Source of the DNA: Bisporella sp. PMI_857
Lineage: Eukaryota > Ascomycota > Leotiomycetes > Helotiales > Helotiaceae
Reading direction: 5' to 3'
Assembly: GCA_021307315.1 (NCBI GenBank)
Contig: JAJSPD010000014.1
Coordinates: forward strand, 558,001-622,000
DNA: 64,000 nt
The notes under the pieces are model-generated. The model worked only from the letters and a program-made list of their open reading frames with translations, did not search any database and was not told the origin of the DNA. Shown here piece by piece: positions 22,301-34,741 of this stretch. The first letter of the stretch is position 1; each line of letters starts with the position of its first letter. A program made the translations under genes and the position numbers.

Positions 22301-23832
22301 TCTTCGAGATAGCCATTTCTAAGCACGAACAAACAATCATCATCCTTCATTGTCGCTTGTCCAGATTCTTTGGCCATTTTGAACACGTCTTCGACGCCTT
22401 CCCAGATCTCAGCCCATGCAGACTTGTAACTCTGGCCCATTAGTGCAGGATGCTTCTGCCCAGCTAAGAGTATATAGGCCTCGTTGTAAATAGCGGTGTA
22501 TTCCTCTCCCCAATACATAGCAGCAGGGTGTGGAGAGCCCATGATCAAATTACACATAGCCCTCAAATCAAACGTCCAGTCCTCAATTGGACCAAGAGGT
22601 GTAGACGCCCAGTCTATATTCCTTGCAAACTGTATATGCCTAGGTAAAGCGGCCGTAAGGGGTAACCGAGTCCAGTCAAACGATGATCCATCAGGGTATC
22701 GTGCATCTATTAGTTCTCGAGTTACGAGATCGCTCTGTGAAGCAAGCATAGCCTGCCTTGGAAGGCTCCTGCTTTCTGAATTTCCTCGACTGGGCCTTGT
22801 TGGAGGTGCGTATGTTTCGTTTTCTATGCTTGTGCTCTGTTCTGTACTTGCATTACCGAAATAATCAGTCGGCTCTTCTGGGTCCTCTATAACAACAGGA
22901 GACCTAGTCAGAGCTAACGACCGCCCTTTCGTTTGTTCGCTTAGGATGGATGCGTTGCTCAATGCTCCATTTGATGAGACTGAGCCAGTGACGGCGGTTA
23001 TGCCACTTCCACTGCCACTGAAGATTCGTAATCGTTTCCGTAGCGTAGAGCAAGTCCAGGTCATGCCGGCAAAGACAAAAGAGGGTAAGGAAATGTCCAA
23101 AGGCTCATTATTTTTCACAAAGCTAAGCGCCCATCCCTTAAATTCTGGAAAGTCATTCGTGACGCCAACATTAGGGGCAGTTAAGTCCACTTTTCCCGTT
23201 ACTGTCTCTAAGATTGCCTATTGCCTATCAGTGTCATGTTATAGATTAGGAATACATGTATTCCAAGCCGAATCTTAGCAACGACGACCTATCAGCTGCG
23301 GGAAATGGTAACACAGTGATGGTGAGTACAAAATAGAACTTAGAATATGGGCTCATAGCAGCCGAATTTATCAACAATACATGCTAGGTTTAAGTTCTAC
23401 TAAAAGCAGGAACAACGTGGGCCTGCATATCTCCGCGTTCCTTCTGCTCAAAAGCGGAATGTTGCCCCTCAACAAAGTGACAACTAAGAAAAGCAAATTA
23501 CTTACGTCGGACGCCCTTAAGGAAGCATTCGCGAACACAATCTGCAACGGCGCACCAGGAGCAAAATTCGCTATATTCGCAATATCAATGATGAATGTAG
23601 GCCGTTCATCCTGCTCCAGCAGCTCAACAATGCCCACATTCGCCAGTATTGCAGCTCCGCTTTGTTTCTTCGGATCCGGGCTTCGTGGTGTCTGCGTTCG
23701 TTCCATCGAAGCCCAGCCTCCAGAACTAGGCGTTGGTATGGGTCGCGACGGGCTTATGGCGCTGCTAATGCTCCCTCTTGCCATCTTCAGCGTCGTCATC
23801 CCGCTTGGTTCCTCTCGCCCCTTGTTTAACAT
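19343..23832 (-). CDS. PAS-domain hybrid histidine kinase with C-terminal receiver
   Basis: There are six exons: 23832-23506, 23217-21071, 21017-20762, 20713-20282, 20236-19544 and 19492-19343, 1334 residues. The second intron (21,070-21,018) reads gcaagt...cag, a GC-AG intron that joins into the H-box. An N-terminal PAS-like segment ('TFIIDIANIANF', 'QIVFANASL') precedes a PAS region around 'MYWGEEYTAIYNEAYILL', a GAF-like middle and another PAS with 'RLYSNDTWW'-type strand and 'SVFGSITNISQQ'. The kinase core follows: H-box 'DMTSHEMRNPLSAIL', N-box 'LINLTTNAIKFT', G-boxes 'DTGRGL' and 'GSGLGLF'. The receiver has 'ILIVEDNLVNQRVL', the phospho-acceptor Asp in 'VILMDLEMPVMDG', and 'VSKPFRI' encoded by the last exon. 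It is a cytosolic-type fungal sensor; its signal is unknown. The first intron (288 nt) is long for this window. Confidence 0.92.
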
Positions 23833-25524
23833 TGTAGCAACAGCTTCCGCGTTGCTGAAGCGCGGCGGGAGGTGAGGGCGTGTTCGCGCGGCGAGTGGGA
23901 GAAGAACAGGGGCGACGGAGACAAGGCGCGAGACGCTTTCCAGAAGCTTGGAAGGAAATTATCGAGATGGAGCGTGTGCCGATGCTTTGGGTCTGGGTCG
24001 TATCCGCCTAATCGGTTTTCTCTATGCTTTCGCCACGACGGCACTTGAACGTATGCGCTGCTGGTGGAAGAGCAAGAGCTGCAGGACGTTCAGGTCCCTA
24101 AAAGTGGCTGGTATTGTTGCCACCTGCTACAGCATAACCATTGTTCCTGCGGTTCGCCGTCGCAGATGCTTGGGTGTGCCGCTGGGATTGTTGCGAATTT
24201 GTTGATACGTCACAGGTGGACCGCAAGAGCAACGCCTGAGGAGCGGAGAGGGCAACTGGCGTGGCGGAAATCAAACGCCCCCGTTGCTGATCTGGAACGA
24301 AATATTTGGGATCTATTGAAGCTGGTGGTCAAATTCTCGCTGTGCTGTGAATATGCTCCTGGGTTCCGGCTTCATGAAGCGACGATACCCACCCCAGGTT
24401 GATCTTGAAGGGCAACTAGGAAAGGGCCCACTATCTCCTGTACATCTGGCACACAAAATGCAAAGAGACATGCAATAAGTATGAATTGGGACTATGTTTA
24501 ACCCGGGAGTTGCAGCTGGAATACCGACTGGCGGGAGTGATATCCGCATTACTTGTTTAGTTCGGAGGTGAGAGATGAGGACTAGTAGTGGCGCTTCCAT
24601 TTACAGACAGCAAAGCAGCAACATCAGATACTGTAGAGTTATAGCTAATGTTGGCTTAATCATTGCACGATTTTCACAAAGAGTAGATAGGCGCCCATCA
24701 TTTCATAGGACGCAATTCCTTGACAGAGCAAATCTAATTGATACAATGATAGAATTTCATCCCATTGTCCCCCTCGAGCTCCTCTCCCTCGGCAACCGCA
24801 ATCAGCCCTGACGTAAACTAAGGCATTGCCAAGAGTTTTCCAAGTTCTTATTGCAAGGGCAAGGAAAGCTTCTTCCTCAAGACTCTAAAGCTCAAGAGGT
24901 TATAAACTCTATTTCTCTGCCAAAGGCTATAGAAAGAAAGTAGGCACTATCTGTCGCCCGGCGGGTTGTTGAAATTTGAGTTTAATCCAGCAATGGTGGG
25001 GGCAGGCCTGAAGCCGCGAGAATCAGACTATTGTGACGCTATCGCTCCCGGTTATTTGGGTCACATAGCGTAAACTCTAGGTGTGATCGGGAGGGGTCTT
25101 CAAGGAGCTCTCTCCGGCTACCAGTGTTTTGTTCTATCATACTTTCAACTTTGTTGAAATATATTGCCTTCAACTCCATTACACTTTATCTGTTTATCTG
25201 AAGCTGTAGTCGTGCCAGCTTTTCATGGTCAATTGAAATAAGGCTGGAAAGAAGTGAGGAACGTCTTTGCATATTTTTAGTGAGCATGTATTGCATGGTA
25301 CTTAGTATGATGCTGTAAAAGAAAATGCCTATAGACATAAGAAGAAACCCTTCGAGCCAGTCAAGGAAAATTATAAAGCCGTAGCTTGACCATCATTCAC
25401 ATTACCACAAACACCAGACCCACCGCCGGTTGATATCATGTACACAGAGTTCCCACCCGCTCTAACGCCTTATTTTGAATGCCCTCAAATCGATACCGAA
25501 GCCCCATCCTCACGGACAATCTCG
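23833..25524. other. Intergenic, presumed histidine-kinase promoter
   Basis: About 1.7 kb holds the 5' side of the kinase gene and the 3' side of the tetraspan gene. The first 500 bases are GC-richer with open frames on both strands that show no family, consistent with a long 5' leader. No gene is supported. Confidence 0.45.
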
Positions 25525-26442
25525 TCAAGCGAATCTGGGATTCTCTTGTGGCTGAGCCCGAAGAGGTAATTGTCGATCCAGAGTGTTGAAGGCGAGAGTC
25601 CTTGGAGTATATGGAGTAGTCTGAGCCTTGAGAGGAACAGCCTTCATTTCCCAAGCCTTTTCGGTACTGCGATATGAAGCAGGGGAATCATCGTTTGTCA
25701 TTTGCATATCGTCGACGTCCATTTTGTCGGCCGCTCTTTCGGCAGCCGTGGGAATCATGGACCAGATGCCTAGGGCCATATTTGCGAAGAATACCACACT
25801 AGCCGAATGTTAAACTTGGACAAAGAAGCGACGAGGAACAGAACTTACACCATTATGATGGTCACAGCAAAGGCACTCTTGGCCTGCATGCAATAACCCA
25901 CATTATGAGTTGGTTTTGCATAGGAACAGCTCTTTGCAATGTACCATGCAACGTTGGAATCATGCTTGGGATCAGAGTGATCGGGTCCTCCTTGCCCATA
26001 TGCGCTCACGATCCATAAGGCAGTGACTGCTGCATTCGTGACGGCTCCGAGTAATGGATACCAGACGTGCATCACGAACATGACCGCCTTTACGAGTAGA
26101 ATGAAGGTGGAGAGCACCGAGATGACGAGATTGAAGTATGTTAACCTAGTATTATTAGCAACACAAATCTTCTAGCTCTCTAGAGGAGGGTACATACGTT
26201 TGTGACCATACAAATGGCGTCTTGGGTATTGGTCGGTAGTTGGCATAGGCGTACAGGATCTGCTTCGGGCTCGAGTTGAACCCATTGTCGCTGCCAATCT
26301 GCCAGAGCTTGGTCCGATATAAATCCGGGTCTGCGATGCCAAAGAGAGCCAACGCCGCGACTGTTGTTGCCAGCTCCAGGGCAAACAGGCCGATTAGGAC
26401 CTTTGGCCACTTCCACTTCCGTGAGATGCGTATGCCGAACAT
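25525..26442 (-). CDS. Tetraspan (MARVEL-like) membrane protein, unknown function
   Basis: There are three exons: 26442-26198, 26145-25849 and 25798-25525 (introns 52 and 50 nt), 271 residues. Four hydrophobic segments are visible: 'VLIGLFALELATTVAALALF', 'LVISVLSTFILLVKAVMFVM', 'LLGAVTNAAVTALWIVSAY' and 'AFAVTIIMVVVFFANMALG'. The third loop contains two Cys ('AKSCSYAKPTHNVGYC'). The polar tail carries 'TPYTPRTLAFNTLDRQLPLR', which I associate with a conserved fungal tetraspan family. The frame at the extreme C terminus is less certain than the rest. No enzymatic function can be read; a plasma-membrane or endomembrane protein is inferred. Confidence 0.8.
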
Positions 26443-29047
26443 GACGCCGGGGTTGCTCGGTCTATCGAGACTTAGTCGTCGTCGTCTTCGTCTTCAAATT
26501 ATGCTGTCGCAAAGCTCATACCAGTGAGGCTCGCAACAGGTGGTCTCTCCTCAATTATGGTGATGAGAGTTTTGTCGTCGTCGTCGTCGAGACTGTGCTT
26601 GGCCACTGCTTGTCCTCTGGAGAACGAGATGGCCCCCATTATGAAGAAATCGGTCCATGGCACCATGTAAGCAGCGGCAGCAACAAATGCACGCAACCGC
26701 CCAATCAGTTGGTGAAGATGAGAGTTGCTGTAGGCGCTTAGATGCAGTGCCGGCGAATGGGAGACAAAGATACCCCTCAAGATTCTTTAGGGCTAACCTA
26801 GATGGGGTAACGGCTGAGGGTACCTGACCCCTGCCGGGCGGGTGTGAGCAACAAAGCCCCAGCCCGGTCAACCACACCTCCACCCATTCAGCAATCGTCA
26901 GCCGGCTCCATTTTGCAAAGCGCCTGGCAAAGCACAAAGCAGAAACCAGAAACCAGAATATCCTCCGCCATAGCCCATCACGTAGATCATAAAACTCATC
27001 ATGATTGTGATGAGGTGAGAGCCTTCACCATCATCCAGCGCTACCAGCCCGAATCCCCCTCCTTCATCAGACCATCACTATTTTATTTCCTCTTTTACCC
27101 ACCCTTTCATACTATTCCATTTTCACACATCCCTCATGCTCATACAGCACTACAGTACCTCACATCCGCAGACAAGGGAATCTCTAAGCGGAGGCTCATC
27201 TCTTCGATCTGCGCCTCATATCTGCTCACCCCAAATATTGGAGGTCCCAAGCGTGCGTTTCTGGCATCTGCAAACGAGCCCATCTTCTAGTTCAGGCTGA
27301 TGATTTTTTTGATTGTTGCCGAGAATAAGTACGTGCAGACTCTCTCCCTCGCTTCCAGGTTCAGATGTCCAGTTCTACCCACGGCAAAAACGGGGGGATA
27401 GATGCAATGTCACACACCCAAGTGCTAAAGACAGCATCTTTTAACGCACAGCGCAGGCTGACGACCTGGGGACCACAGAGAATGTCCCCCCTCCCCCTGA
27501 AAAAGATTGGATTGAGAGTTTCTGGTTGAAATGCATCCAAGCTATTCAAAGCGAGCCCGGAAAGCTTGATAACCTCAGGTACACGGCGATCTATATTGGG
27601 CGGGGCCTGAGATTGCAAAAAAAGGGCTGGATTTCGTGCCTCCTTCGTCTCTTCCTGCTCTCATGTCGACTCCCTAGCCGTTGCATTTGCATTCTGCATT
27701 TTGCATACGGTTTTCTGATTCGGCCCATCGCGACGACCTACCCCATCCACCCTGCTGGATATACCAAAGGAACTTAAGCTTGATGACTGCCTCCGGCTGG
27801 AGATGAAGTTTTGTTGACGTGATAAATATAGCAAAAAGCACCCATGCCATGGCTGGTTATTGTTTTTTGTGTTTGTTTTTCAAAATACCAAAGGTTTGTC
27901 CCGTTCGGCGATCAACCCTACCTCTACCCTGTGTATCTAATCCTGAAAATATAGATTCAGACGGGAGACTTGTTTGATGTTCGTTTTCCTTTAATTAGTT
28001 CTTTGACCACTCAAGCGCCTGTAACCTGTCTAGCCATCGTCTTACATTCCATCTTTTCAGAACCCCTGTACCTGTTGATTTCGACGCCTACAAAGTTCCT
28101 CTCCTGCATTCCTGCTCCAGGTTTCTACTATCTTTGGAATCCCCTTCCTCAGATCTGCAATTCAACCGCAATAACATCTTGCTCTACCTGTAAGTTTCTT
28201 AACAATTAAGCACGTTTCCTTCCTGGAGTTGGGCAAGACCTATGCTCCGTTTCCAGGTCAGATTTTCAAGGAAAATATAGCCTCAAATTCATCCAAGGTT
28301 GAATTGCTCCCTTACGGCTCTGACTTCACATCCAGCCCATGCATTCATCCAGTACGCTCGATAATCGTGTAAGAAAAGCATAGTTGAATTTTAAGCCGGC
28401 TCGCTTCGCGTCTGCGGTGCGAACCAGGTGCTATCAATATTACCTCTCTTCTCCTCCCTCTCCCATCCCTCCGTGGGAAATAACCCAGTTGGAAAACAAC
28501 GCGTCATTGTAAATCGAAATGCAAATAAAAATTTAAATTTTTTGTAAAACCTCCCCCCCCCCCCCAACTCCCATCTCCAGCCCACAATACCCATACCCGG
28601 CTATGGCACCGTGCGTTCTCCAGGGGCTCTGTCGATGCGATGCTATAGCCCATAAACGGCTATAATATTCCATGTCCCGGTGAGGGTTACCGATATATGG
28701 TGGCCGATGGTAGGTGCGTCAGAGGCGCTGGAGGATGGTGAGTTTGATGTCGGGTGGTGTAAATTGTATATGCTGAATTTATGAAAACTTGGGGAGGGGG
28801 TACGAGAAAGGACAAGATCTTGTGACGGGTGCGTGTAGTGGAGATGTTAAAGGTTTAGAAGTGATGAGTAGCTTCTGTGGCGGCATCAGTTGGTACACAG
28901 TCCGAATTGGTGATATGGAATAGGTTGAAGAGGCTAGCTTACCTGAATCTTACCGCTGCTTTCAGAAGTTCGAAGAGCTCTTACAGTGTTGGCGAGGACG
29001 AGAGAAGGGATGAACGACCAGACTTAAGAGGCAACGAAGCAACAGCC
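26443..29047. other. Long intergenic region, no supported gene
   Basis: About 2.6 kb without a convincing coding gene. Plus-strand pyrimidine-rich stretches at about 27,000-27,140 and 27,960-28,250 look like transcript leaders, and the latter holds a plausible intron ('gtaagtttcttaac' near 28,190 to 'tttccag' near 28,256), but no coding exon follows. The minus frame at 26,499-26,780 shows no family and may be leader sequence of the tetraspan gene. Confidence 0.45.
28553..28565 (+). repeat. Poly-C tract (13 C)
   Basis: A run of thirteen C sits in AT-rich intergenic sequence; such tracts are often length-variable. Confidence 0.9.
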
Positions 29048-31209
29048 TCATCGGGAGCCATGCCCATGAGCCCACTTCCGCGTCTCCTCCATCCGATTCC
29101 ACTCATAGGTATTCAACTTCATCTGCTTCAAATCCGCATCCGCCTCCGTTACAAAAGGAGCACGAATAATCCGTCCCAGCTTCGTCTGCTCGCCTCTCGT
29201 CCAAGGACGCTGGCGCTCCTCATATTCGGGATCGTAACGGTCATCAGGATGCGCGAAGCAGTACTGCTTGCGACGTTGATCGTCCAGCCACCACGCATTG
29301 CTTAAGATGTCCCTTTTCTCGAAATCCTCCAGGGCCTTGGGGAGGTTGGTGATGTTCCACTCCTCACCGTCAAACAGCCAATCCTGCATGATGCTGCGCT
29401 TGCGTAGCTTGAAGTGGTCGTCTTCCCCATTGAGGTAGTCCACGAGTCGACAGCCAAGACAGCTATCGGCATAATGGTTGACAAAGCGGCTTCGCCAGCT
29501 ACCGAAGTCCCAAAAAATCCCCAAGGTGGGCTCAGCACAGGACACGCATTCTTGCGTCTGGGCTAGCCTATATGATCGATCTTCAGCGCTGTGTACTCGT
29601 AGGCTGGCGGAAGATGACTTACCACTCCCATCCCTCGGCATTAAACTCGTATTGTCTATATCTGCTGATCTCTGCAGAGTTGCCCCGATACTTTCTGAAG
29701 TCGATATACGCAATGAGCTCCAGCTCACTGATCTTGTGCTCAATGAACTCATTCATTTTCTGTAGTGTTTCCCCGACACGCCAGCATGGTGACTTATCAA
29801 GCCATTGGCGGAAGGCAGTATCTTCACTTTGAATGTCGATGCCATATCGTCTAGCCTGACGGAGAATTTTGAAGACCAATGCCCAAATCGCAAGATCGCT
29901 GCGTCCGTTAAAATTGTCCCAGGTCACGCCATACTCCCCTGTGTGATAGCTATTACCAGCGGCGCTTATTGGTCCGGTATGCCGATTTGGAAAGAACTCG
30001 AGATTGACCCGTCGCTCCTTTTCTACCGGCCTATCCCTCTTTATAAGTTCAAATAGCTCCAGGGCGTGCCCCACATGAATGAGAGGGCATCTGAATACTC
30101 CAAGTTGCTTCAACTTTCGCATGTTTGGGATTATAAGCTCCAAGATCTCAACGGTCAGAAATGGGATTCGATGAAACTGGATATGTTGGAAGTAATCCGC
30201 GAAATTCTTTGTCGAAAGACCTAAACTCTACCTCAACACCACAATACATCGCGAACCTGCGAAAAACTTACACATCTTGGCCAGACTTCTAAGCTGGCCC
30301 GGATAAATAGGTTTGTAATCGTCATCCGAAGAAATAACACGCCATCTCTTCTCGGCTTTCGCTCTGGACTTCCGCATAGCGCTCTTGGATTGCTCGGGAC
30401 GAAGCTTATTGATATCATTGAAGAAGGTGCCTCGAATAGGAGAAATAATGACTACTGGGCTCACGAATCCCTCTCTGCCTTCTCGGACTGTTGGGTCATC
30501 TCGGGCTTTATGACAGTCTTGAAAGAAACTCTGGTTAAAATCCCACCACCCCTGATGTTATGGTCAGCCTCAGGTAGTAAGGGAACAAGTTCTGCTGAGG
30601 CTATCGACTTACGATCTGTGTTCCCAAGGACTCCATAGTTCGTCGACATATCAAAGCGTATCTAGTCGCAGTATCGTGACGCTGAAGGATATACTTCAAG
30701 AGGTTCTCACACACTACATCGTTGTCTAAAAGTTTGAAGAATCTGCTGTCTTGTAAGACCTTTGGACTAGTTTCGGGAATATAATCGGTGTTATCTAAGA
30801 ATGGCGCCTGAAATATGTGAGATGTGCCTCAGAAGCAGACAAAAGTATGGATTTTGCAACATACGAGGGTGAACGCTATTGGTGGAGAAGTACTAGCCCA
30901 TGGCCAACCTTCCAACTTCTGCTCAACTTCCTCCCGCACTAATTCTTCTTCAGTTTTAGGAGGCGGTGCGTTTCTCTCTTGTTCCTCTCTCCATAGGCGC
31001 CTTCTTTCCTCCTCATACGTCTCTGCAGGGGCTGGAATAACCGAGGTAGGTGCTGGTGGCGGTGATGGTGGCGGCGTTGGAGGTGGAGGTGCCAGAGGCG
31101 TGGGTAGATTTCTTCTTCGCTGTCCACCTGCCCTTCTTGGGTTCGCGGAAGCAGGCTTAAACGGTTTAGACACAACCGCGGCCCAGGTTAAGGCAGGTTG
31201 CTTACTCAT
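29048..31209 (-). CDS. Conserved fungal protein of unknown function with a paired-cysteine C-terminal region
   Basis: There are five exons: 31209-30865, 30807-30613, 30551-30272, 30220-29623 and 29567-29048 (introns 57, 61, 51 and 55 nt), 645 residues. All junctions keep frame. The first 115 residues are Pro-rich and then charged ('TPPPSPPPAP', 'RLWREEQERN'). The segment 'VCENLLKYILQRHDTATRYA' with 'LICRRTM' resembles the helical pattern of F-box-like N termini. The middle is rich in Leu/Ile ('FHRIPFLTVEILELIIPNM'), and the C-terminal part holds C-x2-C ('ECVSCAE') and C-x2-C ('SCLGCRLVD') pairs about 30 residues apart, a possible zinc site. I do not know a name or function. It resembles large lineage-specific families of Leotiomycetes and Sordariomycetes. 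Confidence 0.8.
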
Positions 31210-32717
31210 GATGGGTATATATTCTTGTAAGTTAGTATATCTCTAGTGCTGATATATGATTCCCCAAGGAGAGGGTATGAAAGAAGGGCCTCGAGTATAG
31301 CACAGCAGAGTGGCTTGATGGCGAGGGTTATGGAGGATTTGGATTTAAATCTCTTCCAGCAGACTATGCCCTAGAAGGAAGCAAAGCTCTTTCTAAAAGG
31401 ATATCATGAAGGAAGGATTGTTCAAGCTTGAGGTAGTATGGCCTGTACCAAAACAGTAGGAGCCTGGGAACATCTGCTTTCAAAGTGAGAGGATCGCTCT
31501 GCTTTTCTACAGTTTGAGGCACTCTAGGCTGTGAGGAATGGCCCTGAACTCAGAGACAAGATCCCGCTCCAAAGTGACACGGCTGAGAACAGATTCACCT
31601 GAGACTTTGAAAGGGCTTTTAGCCTGAATATGATGTGTTAGGATGCAAAGATTTTGTGATAACAGGAAGACAAACGTCGTGAGTATTGGGAGACTATCCA
31701 GATGAGAAATCGATATACCAAAGAGCTATTTCCTCAGCCGTTTGTCATCGATTGTGAGCGTGAAAGATGTGTTGGCGGAAAAGGTCTCAGGAAGTTGATT
31801 TTATATAGGGATAAGAAAAGTGGAGACATTAGGCTAGTCGGCGCAAGGACAATAGCATCCTCATTAGAGAATGCCTGAGCTTGAGTGCGGTGAATGATGA
31901 AGAAGGTCCCTGAGCTCCATAGATTACTCTATGTGTGACAGTGAATTGCAAGTAGACTGAGGTACAATAGGCTCTAGCCCTAGATAGTGATGTGATATCT
32001 GAACAAGACTTGCGGACTTCCGTAGTACTAGCCATCCTCCGCTTGTCGACATTGACTGAATGCGAAAAGGGACCACAGTATGTTAAAAGTACAATAGCAA
32101 GGTATTACAATTGGGTATAACCGTCTAGAATCTCTGCTGATACAAGTCCTGCCTCACCGACATGTACTATATTCATCGAGAAAGCATGCCCAAAAGCAAA
32201 GTCATACGTCTTGAATGTTCACGATAGGGAGTCGATGTAATGACCAAAGCCATGGAGCACAATCAATCGGACGATCCATATTGCAGAAAATACGAGGATT
32301 TGCCCAGATCGCGATTGAGGTCGACTTCTTCATTCAAGCTGCGAATGCACAATCAAGCATTGATCACGATTATTAAACACTTCTCACACATTTTCATTGC
32401 TAATCTTAGTCGCCTATACTAAGACTGGATCCTTGATCAGGGGCATTTGACCAAATCTACATTCAGTAATGCCAGGCCAGTATCAGCATACCAAAACTAC
32501 TGGAGGAACGAATTCTCAACGATAGCAATCTTGACGATCATACTGTGATCAAATGGTTGTTGTGCTCAGTTAACTTGTTTGCTGCCAGTATATATATAGT
32601 CAAGCAAAAGAAAAAAAACCAAAAATTAAATACAACCCAACAAAACGCAAAGCTAGATACCGGAAATATGGTAGCCACTAGAGTAGCTATGCGGATAAAA
32701 GCTTGTAGCGTAACATA
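31210..32717. other. Intergenic, no gene seen
   Basis: AT-rich sequence upstream of the unknown gene. All frames are short. A purine-rich direction-neutral stretch (31,260-31,700) shows no coding periodicity that I can see. Confidence 0.4.
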
Positions 32718-33078
32718 TCATGGACCATCTGTATTCGGATTGTGCTGATGATAGCTGATATATGTCGCGTGACTGGTATTTCTCTTTAGCCGGCAGACGC
32801 AGTTGTTGCCACAAACCAAACAATCTGAGCAGCTGTTGATGACAGAGCAGTAGATCATGTCCAAGTATGAATTGTCGGCTGACGGCGCAAACATGTAGCA
32901 ACATGCCTTATACCCTTTTCCAAGACGAAACCTCCTTGGAATGGAATCTGACACTGGTCTCCAGCCACACAAAGATATTCACCGTCAAGGCACTCAAGTT
33001 GATGAGATATTGTTAGATCCGGAAAAGAATGACGAATTGAATTGTTGAGATACTGGGTCCAATGAGAAAAAGCAGCCT
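32718..33078 (-). pseudogene. Cysteine-rich small protein relic, frameshifted
   Basis: On the minus strand a frame from about 33,078 reads 'FSHWTQYLNNSI' and then 'ECLDGEYLCVAGDQCQIPF' up to about 32,918. At an AAAAGGG run near 32,911-32,920 the plausible coding signal moves to another frame, reading 'YKACCYMFAPSADNS', 'YCSVINSCSDC' and 'CGNNCVCRL' to a stop at 32,718. The dense, spaced cysteines on both sides of the shift suggest one secreted-type, disulphide-rich protein broken by a single-base change in the A-run. No start codon or signal peptide was found. An unrecognised intron is the alternative, but no canonical pair of sites fits. Confidence 0.4.
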
Positions 33079-34639
33079 TATCTCAGCGGTGTGGCGGCGC
33101 GATCCGTCTGCATATCGCTTTGAGAGCCTATCCCACGATACCTTCTCCATCTCCCAAGGTGTTGAAGTACGGTGTAGAATTTTTACCTAAATCATGGATG
33201 CAGGTCAAGCATAATAAGTCGTAGGGGAGGTTCATCACGCTCGACTTTTCAATGCAATAATACGCAATATGTAGAAATTTTGGCGTATGCAGACCCCGCT
33301 ACCAAACGGCTAGGCGTCCAATTCGTGCAGGAGCCTGCATCTCTGTAGCCGACCAATGTGTCACTCTCCATTGCCGGGAATAACTTCCAAACTGGCTTTC
33401 TCAGTCATGTTACTCTTATTTTAAGACTGATCTGTGGTAGATTTGACAGCAGCCCTGAAATAGACTGGTTGCTGACTGTACATTTCAATTTGTCCTTGTT
33501 TTTTTCATTTTCCCTTGTGGATGACTGTAAATTTTGTTAGCAGATTTCAGGGTTGTCCGAGACCTGGGCTCTAGTGATGCAACTTCATTGAGTGGAGAGG
33601 GGATTAGGCCGTCCGTAGCCACTGTAGCCCAGCGAAACCAGTGAAGCCCACGCTACAGCCACGCTACAGTTGGAGTCTCTGCCGGCACTGAGCCTGTAGG
33701 GGTAGTTTTTTTAATAATAATTTTTCGCTTGCAGGGAAATTAGTACCCGGTAAAGAGCGCCAGTGAACAGTCATAGTGAGACAAGTATGCGAGCTGGGTC
33801 TGGAACCCCAATCTCATACAGTAAAAAGTTGTTCATGGCCGTGTCCCCGTCCGTGTCCCATCACAGGACAGATGACACTATGTTTCGGTTGAAACCCCAA
33901 AAAGAATGAGATTGTAATTGAAAGAGATGGAGCGTGAGTCTTAGGGCTAATGCACCGTCCTTTATAGTTCTGTGGAATATGAGACTGAGGATTGAAACTT
34001 CGACCCCTACCCTGCCAAGAATTATGGCTGTTAGTCTCCCAGTCGGATCCAGAGTCTTACCTCAATTTGGGGGCCCATCAAATCTCCCAACCAAGTCGGA
34101 TCATCAGGTTCCAGTAAACTACTGGTTGGCTGGTCAGTGAGCCATGATATTAGCTGCTGGTGGGAGAGTATTATATCGATGTTTTTTAGTGAAGGAGGAA
34201 CCCAAAACAAAAAAAAAAAAATGGGAGAGAAAGATGTGGCCCAGCTGAGAGCATTTTTGGAAGGGATTCGGTGGATTAGCCACAGCCTGCGACATCTTGC
34301 TACAGGAGAACGAGGGGAAAGGCATATTTGTTGGAGACATGTGAGCAATCTGATGCAGATTGGCTGAAAAGGTGGTGGGAGGCAAGTCCTGACGGTTAGG
34401 TGAAAGGCTGAGATGATGCATCCAATGGAATCTCGTGTTAGGCTCATTTTTGTCGCCGGTATCTTTTGCGTCAAAACAAGGTTGTTCGCATGATCAATCA
34501 TGACGATCTCACGATTCTGAATGGCGTGTCGGCACAAGACACACACATGCACACCAAGTCCACACCGTGCAGAAGAATGTAGGAACCAAGTACATAAGCA
34601 TGGCGTATGAAAGGTCTGAAGACTACCGGTGTAGAAGAA

Positions 34640-34651
34640 GGGGGGGGGGGG
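34640..34651 (+). repeat. Poly-G tract (12 G)
   Basis: A run of twelve G lies about 40 bases before an AAT-type microsatellite. Confidence 0.9.
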
Positions 34652-34689
34652 ATAGAGATGAGTGAAATGAAATACAGCTAAATAATAGT

Positions 34690-34741
34690 ACAGTATGTAA
34701 TAACAATAATAATAATAGTGATAATAATGATAATTATCATT
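34690..34741 (+). repeat. AAT/ATA microsatellite
   Basis: The stretch is built of imperfect AAT/ATA/ATG trinucleotides ('aataataataatagtgata' type) and is not coding. Confidence 0.75.

Noticed and set aside
23381..23875. Plus-strand frame of 164 codons
   Set aside because: Opposite the first exon and intron of the histidine kinase; no family similarity.
26499..26780. Minus frame just upstream of the tetraspan gene as a possible first exon
   Set aside because: A join in phase would remove the natural ATG at 26,442, and the peptide has no membrane-protein features that match.
26844..27290. Plus-strand frame of 148 codons
   Set aside because: Composition follows the pyrimidine-rich DNA; no recognised similarity and no splice partners.
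34031..34552. Minus frame of 173 codons
   Set aside because: Translation is low-information and spans a homopolymer A-run; no family recognised.
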